From NCBI GenBank assembly GCA_030040115.1, contig JASHUH010000271.1:1-14316 (forward strand): DNA of 14,316 nucleotides. The letters are read 5' to 3'. Below, piece after piece: positions 1 to 12,190 of the stretch (position 1 is the first letter of the stretch; every line of letters begins with the position of its first letter). The notes beneath the pieces were generated by a model. It worked only from the letters and a program-made list of their open reading frames with translations. It did not search any database and had not been told where the DNA came from. This DNA is from Acidobacteriaceae bacterium. GTDB lineage: Bacteria > Acidobacteriota > Terriglobia > Terriglobales > Acidobacteriaceae. Both the position numbers and the translations under genes were made by a program.

Positions 1-1
1 G

Positions 2-5061
<5,060 letters not shown>

Positions 5062-5062
<1 letters not shown>

Positions 5063-5083
5063 GGTCAGGGATCGGGGTTAGGG
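5062..5083 (+). other. G-quadruplex-type motif at the kinase stop codon
   Basis: Four runs of three or more G are separated by the three-base loops TCA, ATC and TTA. The motif starts with the last G of the stop codon and lies on the coding strand, so it would also be in the mRNA. It satisfies the usual G3+N1-7 rule for intramolecular quadruplexes. Folding and any role in 3'-end formation are inference. The same stretch can also be read as a degenerate GGGATC-type direct repeat. Confidence 0.6.
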
Positions 5084-5244
5084 ATCAGTGGCTAAACACG
5101 ATGCCATATACAAATGCACACGATAGTCATGAAAAACCGCTAAAGATGCGGGGACGAGCGTGAAACATGCGCAATTATTTATGACGCCCTGTTTAGTAGG
5201 CGATCGGTGGGAAGGGAACGCTGGGGGATAGAGGCAGAAGCGAC

Positions 5245-5248
5245 GGAG
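5245..5248 (+). promoter_or_regulatory. Shine-Dalgarno GGAG that decides the start of the REC-PAS-kinase
   Basis: The GGAG ends one base before an ATG at 5250, too close to serve it, but ten bases before the in-frame ATG at 5259. The downstream ATG is therefore the better start. Only three residues are at stake. Confidence 0.5.
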
Positions 5249-5258
5249 AATGCAACCG

Positions 5259-6878
5259 ATGACCGGGGACGAAAAAGTAAACATATTGATGGTGGACGAC
5301 CAGCCGGCCAAGCTGTTGAGCTATGAAGTCATCCTTGGCGACCTGGGCGAAAACCTGATCAAGGCGCACTCGGCCAGCGAGGCGCTGAATATTCTTTTGA
5401 AGACTGAGGTTGCCGTGGTTTTGATGGATGTGTCGATGCCGGACGTGGACGGCTTCGAGTTAGCGGACGTGATCCGACAGCATCCGCGCTTCCAGAGGAC
5501 GGCAATCATCTTCATTTCGGGCGTTCACCTGACCGATTCCGATCGCATCCAGGGTTATCGCAGCGGCGCCGTCGATTACATTTCGGTGCCCGTGGTGCCC
5601 GAGGTGTTGCGGGCCAAAATCGGCATCTTCGTGGATCTGCACCGGAAGACGCGGCAGCTTGAAACCCTGAACCGCGACCTGGAGAAGCGCGTAGCCGAGC
5701 GCACCGAGGAGTTGAGAATGAGCGAGGCGCAGTTCCGCATGAGGGCCGAGTTGCTCGACCTGGCTTCAGAGGCCATCATGGTGCGCGATATGGAGGACGG
5801 CATCCGGTTCTGGAACTCGGGCGCCGAAAATCTGTATGGATGGCGCCGGGACGAAGCCACGGGGCGCAACCTGCACAACCTGCTGCGCACGGAGTTTCCG
5901 GTTCCCAGAGATGACATTCACAAGGCGCTCGAAGAGCAGGGATCATGGCAGGGAAACCTGATTCAGAAGACGAAAGACGGCGCGGAAATCGTGGTTGCGT
6001 GCCAGAAGACGCTGAACCGGGAGCGCGACGCGGTGCTCGAGGTGGGCCGCGATATCACCGCGCAATTGCGCGCTGAGGAAGCCTTGCGGGAAACCGAGAA
6101 ATTTGCCGCCATGGGCCGGGTGGCGGGGATCATCGCGCACGAAATCAACAATCCTCTGGCCGCCATCACCAACATTTTCTATTTGCTGCGCAATCATCCC
6201 TCGCTGGACGACGACGCCCGGCGCTGCGCCGACCTGGCGGAAGAGGAATTGCAGCGGGTGAGCCATATTACCCGTCAGACGCTCAGCTTTTATCGTGAAT
6301 CGAAGCAGCCAATCGCGGTGCTGGTTCACGAACTGCTGGAAGACGTGCTGGGATTGCAGGACCGCGCTCTGAAAGCCAGCGGCATTACGGTGCGCAAGAA
6401 ATACTTGACGGCGTGCCTGGTGCGGGGATTCCCGGTGGAACTGCGGCAGGTGTTCCTTAACCTGATTGGGAACGCGATTCAAGCCATGCCCGAAGGCGGG
6501 CTGCTGGGGGTTTATGTGCGCGAGGCCACCGATTGGACGACCGACCGGCGCGGCGCGCTGATTTCCATTGTCGATACGGGCAAAGGCATCCGGCCGGAGG
6601 ACGCGCGGCAACTCTTCCAGCCCTTTTTCAGCACCAAGGCGACCAAGGGAACCGGGTTAGGGCTGTGGATCAGCAAGGGGATTGTGCAGAAGTACGAAGG
6701 CCGCATCACCTGCCGCAGCTATTTCCACGAGGGGCGGTGCGTAACCTGTTTTCGGGTCTTCCTTCCCAGTAGCGGAAACGCAGGGGCTACGGGGGTTCCC
6801 GGCGCCGAGGTGGGAAAGCTGGACGTCAAGTTGGAGGCAAACAGCCAGGAGCAATGGCTACTGCCGGCGGTGAACTGA
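5259..6878 (+). CDS. REC-PAS hybrid sensor histidine kinase
   Basis: A 539-residue cytoplasmic two-component protein. An N-terminal receiver (about residues 7-125) carries the acidic pocket MVDDQ and phospho-acceptor Asp57 (VLMDVSMPDVDG). A coiled-coil linker ends in RVAERTEELRMSE, followed by a PAS domain (about 160-275, with FWNSGAENLYGW). HisKA has the H-box AHEINNPLAAI (phospho-His 294). HATPase_c has N-box FLNLIGNAIQAM, G1 DTGKGI and G2 GTGLGLWIS. The receiver position that normally holds Lys-Pro reads ISVPVVPE, so the conserved Lys is Val. About 35 residues without a recognisable domain follow the ATPase fold. The start at 5259 is chosen from ribosome-site spacing; an ATG at 5250 is the alternative. 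The gene follows the giant kinase by about 200 bp on the same strand, which suggests a shared pathway. No membrane segment is present, so the PAS domain probably reads a cytoplasmic cue. Confidence 0.95.
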   Translation: MTGDEKVNILMVDDQPAKLLSYEVILGDLGENLIKAHSASEALNILLKTEVAVVLMDVSMPDVDGFELADVIRQHPRFQRTAIIFISGVHLTDSDRIQGYRSGAVDYISVPVVPEVLRAKIGIFVDLHRKTRQLETLNRDLEKRVAERTEELRMSEAQFRMRAELLDLASEAIMVRDMEDGIRFWNSGAENLYGWRRDEATGRNLHNLLRTEFPVPRDDIHKALEEQGSWQGNLIQKTKDGAEIVVACQKTLNRERDAVLEVGRDITAQLRAEEALRETEKFAAMGRVAGIIAHEINNPLAAITNIFYLLRNHPSLDDDARRCADLAEEELQRVSHITRQTLSFYRESKQPIAVLVHELLEDVLGLQDRALKASGITVRKKYLTACLVRGFPVELRQVFLNLIGNAIQAMPEGGLLGVYVREATDWTTDRRGALISIVDTGKGIRPEDARQLFQPFFSTKATKGTGLGLWISKGIVQKYEGRITCRSYFHEGRCVTCFRVFLPSSGNAGATGVPGAEVGKLDVKLEANSQEQWLLPAVN

Positions 6879-6888
6879 CCCCGCCGGC
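6863..6888 (+). terminator. Strong GC hairpin spanning the kinase stop codon
   Basis: GCCGGCGG at 6863-6870 is perfectly complementary to CCGCCGGC at 6881-6888, giving an 8-bp all-GC stem with a 10-base loop that contains the TGA stop (6876-6878). A run of seven A, not T, follows nearby, so this is not a classical intrinsic terminator. It may slow polymerase or protect the 3' end of the mRNA. Confidence 0.4.
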
Positions 6889-6992
6889 TCGACCTCGAAA
6901 AAAATCGGGAAAATGGAATAGGTCTTCCGCCTGGCTTTTGGGGCGTCACGGATGGCGCGTTTTTGCGTTTTCGCGCGTGGGATGGAAAAGCA

Positions 6993-7025
6993 GGGAACGA
7001 GGGAACAGGGGACGCGAGAGCAGGG
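6993..7025 (+). repeat. Short G-rich degenerate repeat (AGGGAAC-like) upstream of the NUDIX gene
   Basis: Successive runs of GGG at 6993, 7001, 7008 and 7023 are separated by AACGA, AACA and an 11-base spacer. The pattern is a degenerate tandem of AGGGAAC. It lies in the leader between the second kinase and the NUDIX gene and is also a loose quadruplex candidate. Confidence 0.4.
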
Positions 7026-7054
7026 AGGTTTGGTCGGGCGCCTAGAATGGGGAC

Positions 7055-7058
7055 GGAG
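7055..7058 (+). promoter_or_regulatory. Shine-Dalgarno GGAG supporting a TTG start for the NUDIX gene
   Basis: The GGAG ends seven bases before the TTG at 7066 and only one base before the GTG at 7060. The ideal spacing points to TTG, which gives a protein beginning MPKRSAGLL, the usual beginning of this NUDIX family as I know it. Confidence 0.5.
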
Positions 7059-7065
7059 AGTGGAT

Positions 7066-7536
7066 TTGCCCAAGCGCAGCGCAGGATTGCTGATTTATCG
7101 CCGCAAGGAACGCGGGCTGGAGGTTTTGCTGGTGCATCCGGGCGGTCCTTTGTGGGCGAAGAAGGATCGCGGCGCGTGGTCCATCCCCAAGGGAGAATAC
7201 GGTGAAGATGAGGAACCGCTGGCGGCGGCGCAGCGCGAATTCAAGGAAGAAACCGGATTCGATCTCGACCGCGGCGAGTTTGTTTCCTTAGGCGTGATCC
7301 GGCAAGCCGGCGGCAAGATGGTTTCGGTGTGGGCGCACCAGGGCGATTACGATCCGCAAAGCCTGATCAGCAACCGGTGCACACTCGAATGGCCGCCACG
7401 CTCGGGCCGCAGGATGGAGATTCCCGAGGTGGACCGCGGCGGCTGGTTCACCATCGAGGAAGCCCAAAATCGGATTCTGGCCAGCCAGCAACCCATTCTC
7501 AGCAGCCTGGCGCGGACGTTGGAACGAGGGCGCTAA
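7066..7536 (+). CDS. NUDIX hydrolase (predicted NTP pyrophosphohydrolase, COG4119-like)
   Basis: A 156-residue single-domain enzyme. The NUDIX box is complete and exact: G43, E49, R57-E58, E61-E62 and G64 in GX5EX7REUXEEXGU register, within PKGEYGEDEE and QREFKEETGF. Such proteins hydrolyse nucleoside diphosphates linked to another moiety, using Mg2+ held by the box glutamates. The substrate here cannot be read from sequence. The N-terminal PKRSAGLLIYRR, the HPGGPLWAKKD loop and the C-terminal WPPRSG...EIPEVDRGGWF segment match the small COG4119 group of bacterial NUDIX proteins. The frame is open back to an ATG at 6952, but the extra residues are low-complexity (repeated GTREQ) and lie over the G-rich repeat, so the TTG at 7066 is preferred. 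The stop TAA overlaps the next ATG by one base, implying translational coupling with the membrane protein. Confidence 0.88.
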   Translation: MPKRSAGLLIYRRKERGLEVLLVHPGGPLWAKKDRGAWSIPKGEYGEDEEPLAAAQREFKEETGFDLDRGEFVSLGVIRQAGGKMVSVWAHQGDYDPQSLISNRCTLEWPPRSGRRMEIPEVDRGGWFTIEEAQNRILASQQPILSSLARTLERGR

Positions 7537-8288
7537 TGGCGCGGTTGATGGCGCTGATCGGCGGCGAGTCGGAAAAGACACACCTAGCCACCAATTTTCG
7601 CCTTCTCGGGGCCACGCACCTGGCCATTCTGGGCGGGGTGCTGCTATGTGCCGCGGTCCTCGCTTTGGTGCAGCGGCGGCTGGGGCCCGGGTTCGGATGG
7701 CTGCGGATTGGGGTTGGATCGATTCTTCTTGTGGAGACGGGACTCTGGTACGGGTACCTGGCCCGGCTGGGGCAATTGACTTTTCCGGATCATCTTCCGC
7801 TGGAACTGTGTGACGCGACGCTGTATTTGACGATCGCCGCATTGCTGACCCTCAGCCCGGCGGTCTTCGACCTGGCGTATTACGGGGCGCTGGGGGGGAC
7901 TTCGATGGCGTTGCTCACGCCGGATCTATGGGAGCGCTTTCCATCGCTTTCGACGGTGCAGTTTTTCATTGCCCACGGACTGGTAGTGGCTGGAGTGCTG
8001 TACCTGGCGTGGTCGGGCCTGGCGCGGCCGCGCCGCGGCTCAGTGGCGCGGGCGATGCTGGCGCTGAATGTTTTTGCGGCTTTTGATGGCGGCTTCGACT
8101 GGATTTTCAAAACCAATTACATGTACCTGGCGGCCAAACCCGAAAATGCCTCGCTGCTCAGTTTTCTGGGGCCGTGGCCGCTGTATATTTTGGCCTCGGA
8201 AGGGGTGGCGCTGGTTCTGTTTCTGCTGCTGTATCTGCCGTATGGCAGGGTCCTAAATCGAAGACCGGAGGCTTCAAATAAGTATTAA
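7536..8288 (+). CDS. TIGR02206/YwaF family membrane protein (TMEM164-like)
   Basis: A 250-residue integral membrane protein with about six or seven hydrophobic segments (around residues 25-46, 55-78, 94-112, 113-130, 142-162, 172-190 and 215-236). It carries the features I associate with the TIGR02206/YwaF family: LPLELC (Cys92), GALGGTSMALLTPD, FFIAHG (His147), FKTNYMYLAAKP and LGPWPLYIL followed by LLYLPYG. The bacterial family is uncharacterised. It appears related to animal TMEM164, reported to be a Cys/His-dependent lipid acyltransferase; Cys92 and His147 sit where the catalytic pair would be, but this is an inference. Start: ATG at 7536 in TAATG with the NUDIX stop, preceded by GAGG six bases upstream; a second ATG at 7548 is possible. 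It is convergent with the phosphotransacylase gene downstream. Confidence 0.88.
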   Translation: MARLMALIGGESEKTHLATNFRLLGATHLAILGGVLLCAAVLALVQRRLGPGFGWLRIGVGSILLVETGLWYGYLARLGQLTFPDHLPLELCDATLYLTIAALLTLSPAVFDLAYYGALGGTSMALLTPDLWERFPSLSTVQFFIAHGLVVAGVLYLAWSGLARPRRGSVARAMLALNVFAAFDGGFDWIFKTNYMYLAAKPENASLLSFLGPWPLYILASEGVALVLFLLLYLPYGRVLNRRPEASNKY

Positions 8289-8342
8289 CGTGGTTGCCGC
8301 CCGGACCAGGACGCTATTCCAGGTCTCAAAATCGGGACATGG

Positions 8343-8372
8343 GGCGCCAGGATCGATGGATCTTTAGGCGCC
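8343..8372. terminator. Possible bidirectional hairpin between convergent genes
   Basis: GGCGCC at 8343-8348 and again at 8367-8372 can pair over an 18-base loop, and two GATC copies inside can add a short inner stem. There is no T-run on either side. The position, in the 118-bp gap between two convergent genes, is what suggests a terminator. Confidence 0.25.
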
Positions 8373-8406
8373 GTGAGCGCTCAAATTGGCGGTTCCGCGC
8401 GAAGAT

Positions 8407-9393
8407 CTATACTTTGAGCGCAGGATTGGTGGCGTAGTGGAGGAGCACGGCAACGGCGCAACTGGTGAGGCGGGTTTCGGCGGAGTCGGCGCGGCTGGTG
8501 AGGATGGCGGGGACGCGCGCGCCGAGCACGATGCCGGCGAGTTGCGCGCCCCCCAGGTATTCGAGCTGCTTGGCGAGCATGTTGCCGCTTTCGAGGTCGG
8601 GAACCACCAGAATATCGGCCTGGCCGGTGACCGGCGAAACCAGCTTCTTGATGCTGGCGGCTTTCTGGCTGACGGCGGTGTCGAAAGCCAGCGGGCCATC
8701 GAGAACGCCGCCGGTAATCTGGCCGCGATCGGCCATTTTGCAGAGGGCGGCGGCGTCGAGAGTGGACTTGATTTTGGGGTTAACGGTTTCGACCGCCGAA
8801 AGCAGCGCCACCTTGGGCTCGGGAATGCCGAGCGCATGCGCGAGGTCGATGGCGTTCTGCACGATGTGGACCTTGTCTTCGAGCTCGGGCACGATGTTGA
8901 TGGCGGCGTCGGTGATGAGGAGCGTGCGCGTGTAGGCGGGCGTGTCCATGATGAAGACATGCGAGATGCGGCGGGCGGTGCGCAGGCCGGTGTCGCGCTG
9001 CATGGCGGCCTTCATCAGCTCGTCGGTGTGCAGGCTGCCCTTCATGATGGCTTGGGCATTGCCGGCGCGGCAAACGGCGACGCCAATCTCGGCGGCTTTC
9101 TCTTCAGTTTCGGCCTGGAAAATCGGGAAGGAAGCAATGTCGACGCCGATTCTGGCGGCCAGCGCTTGCATGGATGCCCCAGGACCGATGAGCGTCGGCT
9201 CGATGAGGCCGGCTGTGGCGGCTTCCACCGCGCCAAGCAGCGCGACTTCGGTAAGCGGCCACACCACCGCGACGGTGATGGGCGGCAGACCCTTGCAGCG
9301 CTCGATGAAATCGTGAAAGACGTGGTAGTCGGCGGGATGGCCCACCAGCGGGTCAAGGGCAACGGCTTCGGCGAGCGGAGCTAGATCGCTCAT
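8407..9393 (-). CDS. Phosphate acetyl/butyryltransferase (PTA_PTB family)
   Basis: A 328-residue soluble enzyme that transfers an acyl group between CoA and phosphate (acyl-CoA + Pi = acyl phosphate + CoA). The whole length matches the PTA_PTB fold: GPGASMQALAARIGVDI near 70-86, IMKGSLHTDELMKAAM (116-131), ITDAAINI (160-167), VVPDLESGNMLAKQLEYLGGA (from 263) and the family signature VLGARVPAILTSRADS (289-304). The length and pattern are closer to phosphate butyryltransferase (about 300 residues) than to housekeeping Pta, so propionyl- or butyryl-CoA may be the substrate. Close relatives are often named bifunctional enoyl-CoA hydratase/phosphate acetyltransferase, but no MaoC-type hydratase domain is present here. 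ATG at 9393 is chosen because AGGAGG lies 12 bases upstream. The open frame continues to 9528 without similarity. No acetate or butyrate kinase gene is nearby in the window. Confidence 0.9.
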   Translation of the reverse strand: MSDLAPLAEAVALDPLVGHPADYHVFHDFIERCKGLPPITVAVVWPLTEVALLGAVEAATAGLIEPTLIGPGASMQALAARIGVDIASFPIFQAETEEKAAEIGVAVCRAGNAQAIMKGSLHTDELMKAAMQRDTGLRTARRISHVFIMDTPAYTRTLLITDAAINIVPELEDKVHIVQNAIDLAHALGIPEPKVALLSAVETVNPKIKSTLDAAALCKMADRGQITGGVLDGPLAFDTAVSQKAASIKKLVSPVTGQADILVVPDLESGNMLAKQLEYLGGAQLAGIVLGARVPAILTSRADSAETRLTSCAVAVLLHYATNPALKV

Positions 9394-9405
9394 CAGATTA
9401 GAATT

Positions 9406-9411
9406 CCTCCT
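9406..9411 (-). promoter_or_regulatory. Perfect Shine-Dalgarno AGGAGG before the phosphotransacylase
   Basis: On the minus strand AGGAGG stands 12 bases before the ATG at 9393. The spacing is longer than usual, but no other standard in-frame start lies between them; only a CTG immediately precedes the ATG. Confidence 0.6.
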
Positions 9412-9474
9412 AGCCCACGGCAAACCGCCGCCGAGGCTCACATCCTCATTTTCACGCGGGGGAGCGGAAGCGCG

Positions 9475-9490
9475 TGTGTTTTTGATCACA
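9475..9490. promoter_or_regulatory. CRP/FNR-type palindrome upstream of the phosphotransacylase
   Basis: TGTGT-N6-TCACA matches nine of the ten defined bases of the CRP consensus TGTGA-N6-TCACA. It is centred about 90 bases upstream of the ATG at 9393, in the 158-bp gap after the permease gene. CRP/FNR-family regulators occur in Acidobacteria, but binding is only inferred. Confidence 0.3.
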
Positions 9491-9551
9491 GCGTAGACGG
9501 GGGTCCTGGATTGCTTCCGGGGCACCAAGGGCCTCTGCTCCCTCCGCGCGG

Positions 9552-12032
9552 TTATTCAACGCGCAGGGCGTGGACGGGATCGACGGCGGCGGCGCGGCGC
9601 GAGGGCAGAAAACAAGCCAGCCAGGCAATGCCCAGCACCGACAAAGCGGCGAGGATGTAGGTGGCAGGATCCATGGGGCTGACATCAAAGAGAAGCGAAG
9701 AGAGCAGGCGCATCGCGGCGAAGGCCGCGCCGAGACCGAAGGCTACGCCGACCACCGTGAGCCAAAGGCCCTGGCGGACAAAGAGCGCGATCAACTCCTG
9801 CCGCTCGGCGCCCAGAGCCATGCGAATGCCGATTTCGCGGGTGCGCTGCGAGACGGCATAGGAGATGACACCGTAAATGCCGAGAACGCCGAGAAGGAGG
9901 GCCATGCTTCCGGCGACGCAGAGCATGGTGAGGGTGAAGGCGGTCTGGGCCATCGACTTGGTGTAGAGCGCGCCGAGCGTGGTGGGATTGGCAAGGGGCA
10001 GATCGGAATCAACAGACCAGACCGCGCGCTGCACCTCTTCGAGCAGCGCCGCGGAGCCCGCGCGCGGAGTGCGGAGAACGTACGTCACATAGCGGCAGGG
10101 GTAATCCTGCTGGCCCTCGAAATTCTCGACGAGCAGCGGCCAATAGGCCGACTTGGGCGCTGGTTTGCGCACGCCATCGTCGTAAAGGTCCCCGGCCACG
10201 CCGACAATCTGCCGCCAGGGATCGGCTGGCGTGACGCGAACCTCCTTGCCCAAGGCATTCGCGGCGCTGCCCCAGTACTCTTTGGCGAAGTTGTTGGAGA
10301 CGATCGCGACCGGGCGCTTGTCGAAGACGTCAGTCCAGGTGAGGTCGCGGCCGGCTACCATGGGCGCGCCGAGGGTGGAGAAGAATCCCGGAGAAATGAA
10401 ATGGAAGCGGCGAATGGGCGGGATTTGCCCGTCTTTATACACGCGGTCGCGGGCAAAAACCAAATCGTTCGATTGGCTGTTATCCATCGGAATGTTGGTG
10501 CCGATCCCGACCGAGGAAACTCCGGGGATGGCGTGCAGCCTATCCGCGATCTCCTGCTCCATCCGCGCCACTTGTTCGGCTTTGTCGTCGGGAACGCGCG
10601 CCTCGGGGATGTAAATTTTGAACGCTTCGAGGGTGGACGGCGAAGTGAAGCCGGGATCGACGTGCGTCAACGCGAAAAAGGTGCGAATCATCAGGCCGGA
10701 ACAGATGAGCAGCACCAAGGCGAGAGCCACCTGCACCACCACCAGGGTTTTGCGGGCGCGATGGCGCTCGCGGCTTTGGCTCAGCGCCCGTCCGCCTTCG
10801 CGCAGCCCGGCGAACAGCACCTGGCCGCCGTATTTCATGGCGGGAATGGAACCGACGATGAGCCCCACGAAAAGCGCAATGGCCAGGGTGAACAGCAGCA
10901 CCGGTAAATCGATGCCAATTTCATGCAGGCGCGGCAGGCCGGTGGGCGCCACGGCCACGAGCACCCGCAGCGCGCCATAGGCGAGGCCAAGGCCGAGCAG
11001 GCTGCCGATGAGCGCCAGCACGACGCTCTCGAAAAGCAGTCCGCGGGTGATGCGCCCGCGGCCGGCGCCCAGCGCGGTGCGAATCGCCAGTTCCTGACGG
11101 CGGCCTTCGACGCGCACCAGCAGCAGGTTGGCTACATTGGCGCAGGCCACGAGAAGCACGATGCCGATGGAGGCCATGAGCACCCAAAGCACGTTGCCGA
11201 TGTTGCCCACCACGTCCTGCTTGAGCGGGTGCACGCTCACGCCCATGTGCAATTGGGCAAATTCGCTTACGCTAAAACCATTGGGTGCCGGAAAACTACG
11301 CAGCACCTGGGGCATCAGCCGCTCCAGATCGGCGCGGGCCTGCGCCCGGGTCACGCCGGGCTTTAACCGCGCGACCGCTTCGTAGCTGAAATTGCCGAGC
11401 TTGATCTTGCCGCGGTCCCATTGCATGGGCACAATCACGGCGACATCGGGCATATCGAGAAAACGGAAGTCGCGCGGCAGGACGCCGATGATCTGGCGCG
11501 ATTTGCCATCGGCGTCGATGGTCTGTCCGACGGCGGAAGGGCTGCCGCCGAAATGGCTTTGCCAATAGGCGTAGGAAAGGAGCGCGGTTTTGGGCGCGTC
11601 GGGCGCGTCGTCGCGGCGGGTGAAGAGGCGACCCAACGCGGGCTTGACGCCGAGGATGGGCAGCGTGCCGTCGGTGACATCGAGCGCGCGCACATGCTCC
11701 GGCTGGCCGGTGCCGGTCACATTGAAGGAATCGCCGTTATAGACGCCGATATCTTCAAGCGTGGTGTTCTGATCGCGATCAATGAAGTAAATGGATGGAG
11801 AAATATTCAGATTATTGTCGAAGCCGATCTGCGGAGCGTTTTCCCACACGCCGATGAGCTGGCCGGGCTGGGGATAGCTGAGCGGCTTGAGGAGCACGCC
11901 CTCCACCACGGCGAAGACGACGGTATTGGCGCCGATGCCCACCGCGAGGGTCAGAAGGGTAACGGCGGTGAACATGGGCGCTTTGGCCAGTCGGCGGAAG
12001 ACTTGTTTGAGCTGGTCGAGAAACTTCGTCAT
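9552..12032 (-). CDS. ADOP-type ABC transporter permease (tandem FtsX/MacB core domains)
   Basis: An 826-residue inner-membrane protein made of two similar permease halves. Half 1: N-terminal helix (about 20-48, FTAVTLLTLAVGIGANTVVF), a MacB-type periplasmic domain (about 50-275), then three helices of an FtsX domain with coupling motif RRQELAIRTALGAGRGRI (311-328). Half 2: helix at about 428-448 (VVVQVALALVLLICSGLMIR), a second periplasmic domain (about 455-690), then three helices with RTREIGIRMALGAERQEL (730-747). The C-terminus DPVHALRVE is typical. This is the acidobacterial duplicated orphan permease (ADOP) architecture. MacB relatives act as mechanotransmission exporters; the ADOP substrate is unknown and the ATPase must be encoded elsewhere. 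ATG at 12032 is chosen because AGAGGG ends eight bases upstream and MTKFLDQLKQVFRRL is the usual start; the 67 upstream residues in the open frame are Arg-rich and unlike protein. Confidence 0.95.
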   Translation of the reverse strand: MTKFLDQLKQVFRRLAKAPMFTAVTLLTLAVGIGANTVVFAVVEGVLLKPLSYPQPGQLIGVWENAPQIGFDNNLNISPSIYFIDRDQNTTLEDIGVYNGDSFNVTGTGQPEHVRALDVTDGTLPILGVKPALGRLFTRRDDAPDAPKTALLSYAYWQSHFGGSPSAVGQTIDADGKSRQIIGVLPRDFRFLDMPDVAVIVPMQWDRGKIKLGNFSYEAVARLKPGVTRAQARADLERLMPQVLRSFPAPNGFSVSEFAQLHMGVSVHPLKQDVVGNIGNVLWVLMASIGIVLLVACANVANLLLVRVEGRRQELAIRTALGAGRGRITRGLLFESVVLALIGSLLGLGLAYGALRVLVAVAPTGLPRLHEIGIDLPVLLFTLAIALFVGLIVGSIPAMKYGGQVLFAGLREGGRALSQSRERHRARKTLVVVQVALALVLLICSGLMIRTFFALTHVDPGFTSPSTLEAFKIYIPEARVPDDKAEQVARMEQEIADRLHAIPGVSSVGIGTNIPMDNSQSNDLVFARDRVYKDGQIPPIRRFHFISPGFFSTLGAPMVAGRDLTWTDVFDKRPVAIVSNNFAKEYWGSAANALGKEVRVTPADPWRQIVGVAGDLYDDGVRKPAPKSAYWPLLVENFEGQQDYPCRYVTYVLRTPRAGSAALLEEVQRAVWSVDSDLPLANPTTLGALYTKSMAQTAFTLTMLCVAGSMALLLGVLGIYGVISYAVSQRTREIGIRMALGAERQELIALFVRQGLWLTVVGVAFGLGAAFAAMRLLSSLLFDVSPMDPATYILAALSVLGIAWLACFLPSRRAAAVDPVHALRVE

Positions 12033-12071
12033 GGGCAATGCCCTCTCAATTTTCGTCGTGATGGGCGAGAG

Positions 12072-12081
12072 GCGTCGACGC
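12072..12081. promoter_or_regulatory. Perfect 10-bp palindrome in the permease leader
   Basis: GCGTCGACGC is a perfect dyad about 40 bases upstream of the permease ATG, between the candidate -10 element and the start codon, where an operator could act. In GC-rich DNA a dyad of this size may be chance. Confidence 0.25.
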
Positions 12082-12108
12082 GCCTGGGGAGCCGGCCCGC
12101 TTGCTGCG

Positions 12109-12114
12109 ATTCTA
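12109..12114 (-). promoter_or_regulatory. Candidate -10 element for the permease gene
   Basis: On the minus strand this reads TAGAAT, five of six bases of the sigma70 -10 consensus, about 77 bases upstream of the ATG. No convincing -35 hexamer is at 16-18 bp. Confidence 0.3.
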
Positions 12115-12190
12115 CGCGACGGCTGGTCCAAAAGTTCCCGCCTTGGGCGGCGGACGTGAGGCGCACGGCTTTCCCGCGCGGCGCGCAAGC

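Noticed and set aside
5063..5258. A defined sigma70 promoter for the second kinase in the AT-richer leader.
   Set aside because: The region is AT-richer than its surroundings and probably holds a promoter, but no hexamer pair with acceptable spacing could be supported.
6954..6978. Hairpin GCGCG-loop-CGCGC with T-runs as a terminator before the NUDIX gene.
   Set aside because: Only a 5-bp stem, the T-runs are in the loop and not after the stem, so it does not fit an intrinsic terminator.
6952..7065. N-terminal extension of the NUDIX protein from an ATG at 6952.
   Set aside because: The extra 38 residues come from the G-rich repeat (GTREQ repeated) and lack family similarity; a TTG at 7066 has a well-spaced Shine-Dalgarno and yields the expected N-terminus.
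8386..9384. A 332-codon plus-strand frame opposite the phosphotransacylase.
   Set aside because: Antisense shadow of a clear PTA_PTB protein; the translation has no family features.
9570..10907. A 445-codon plus-strand frame opposite the permease gene.
   Set aside because: It is a mirror of the permease coding frame with Gly/Ala/His/Arg-rich composition, no recognisable domain and no ribosome site; the minus-strand ADOP protein is unambiguous.
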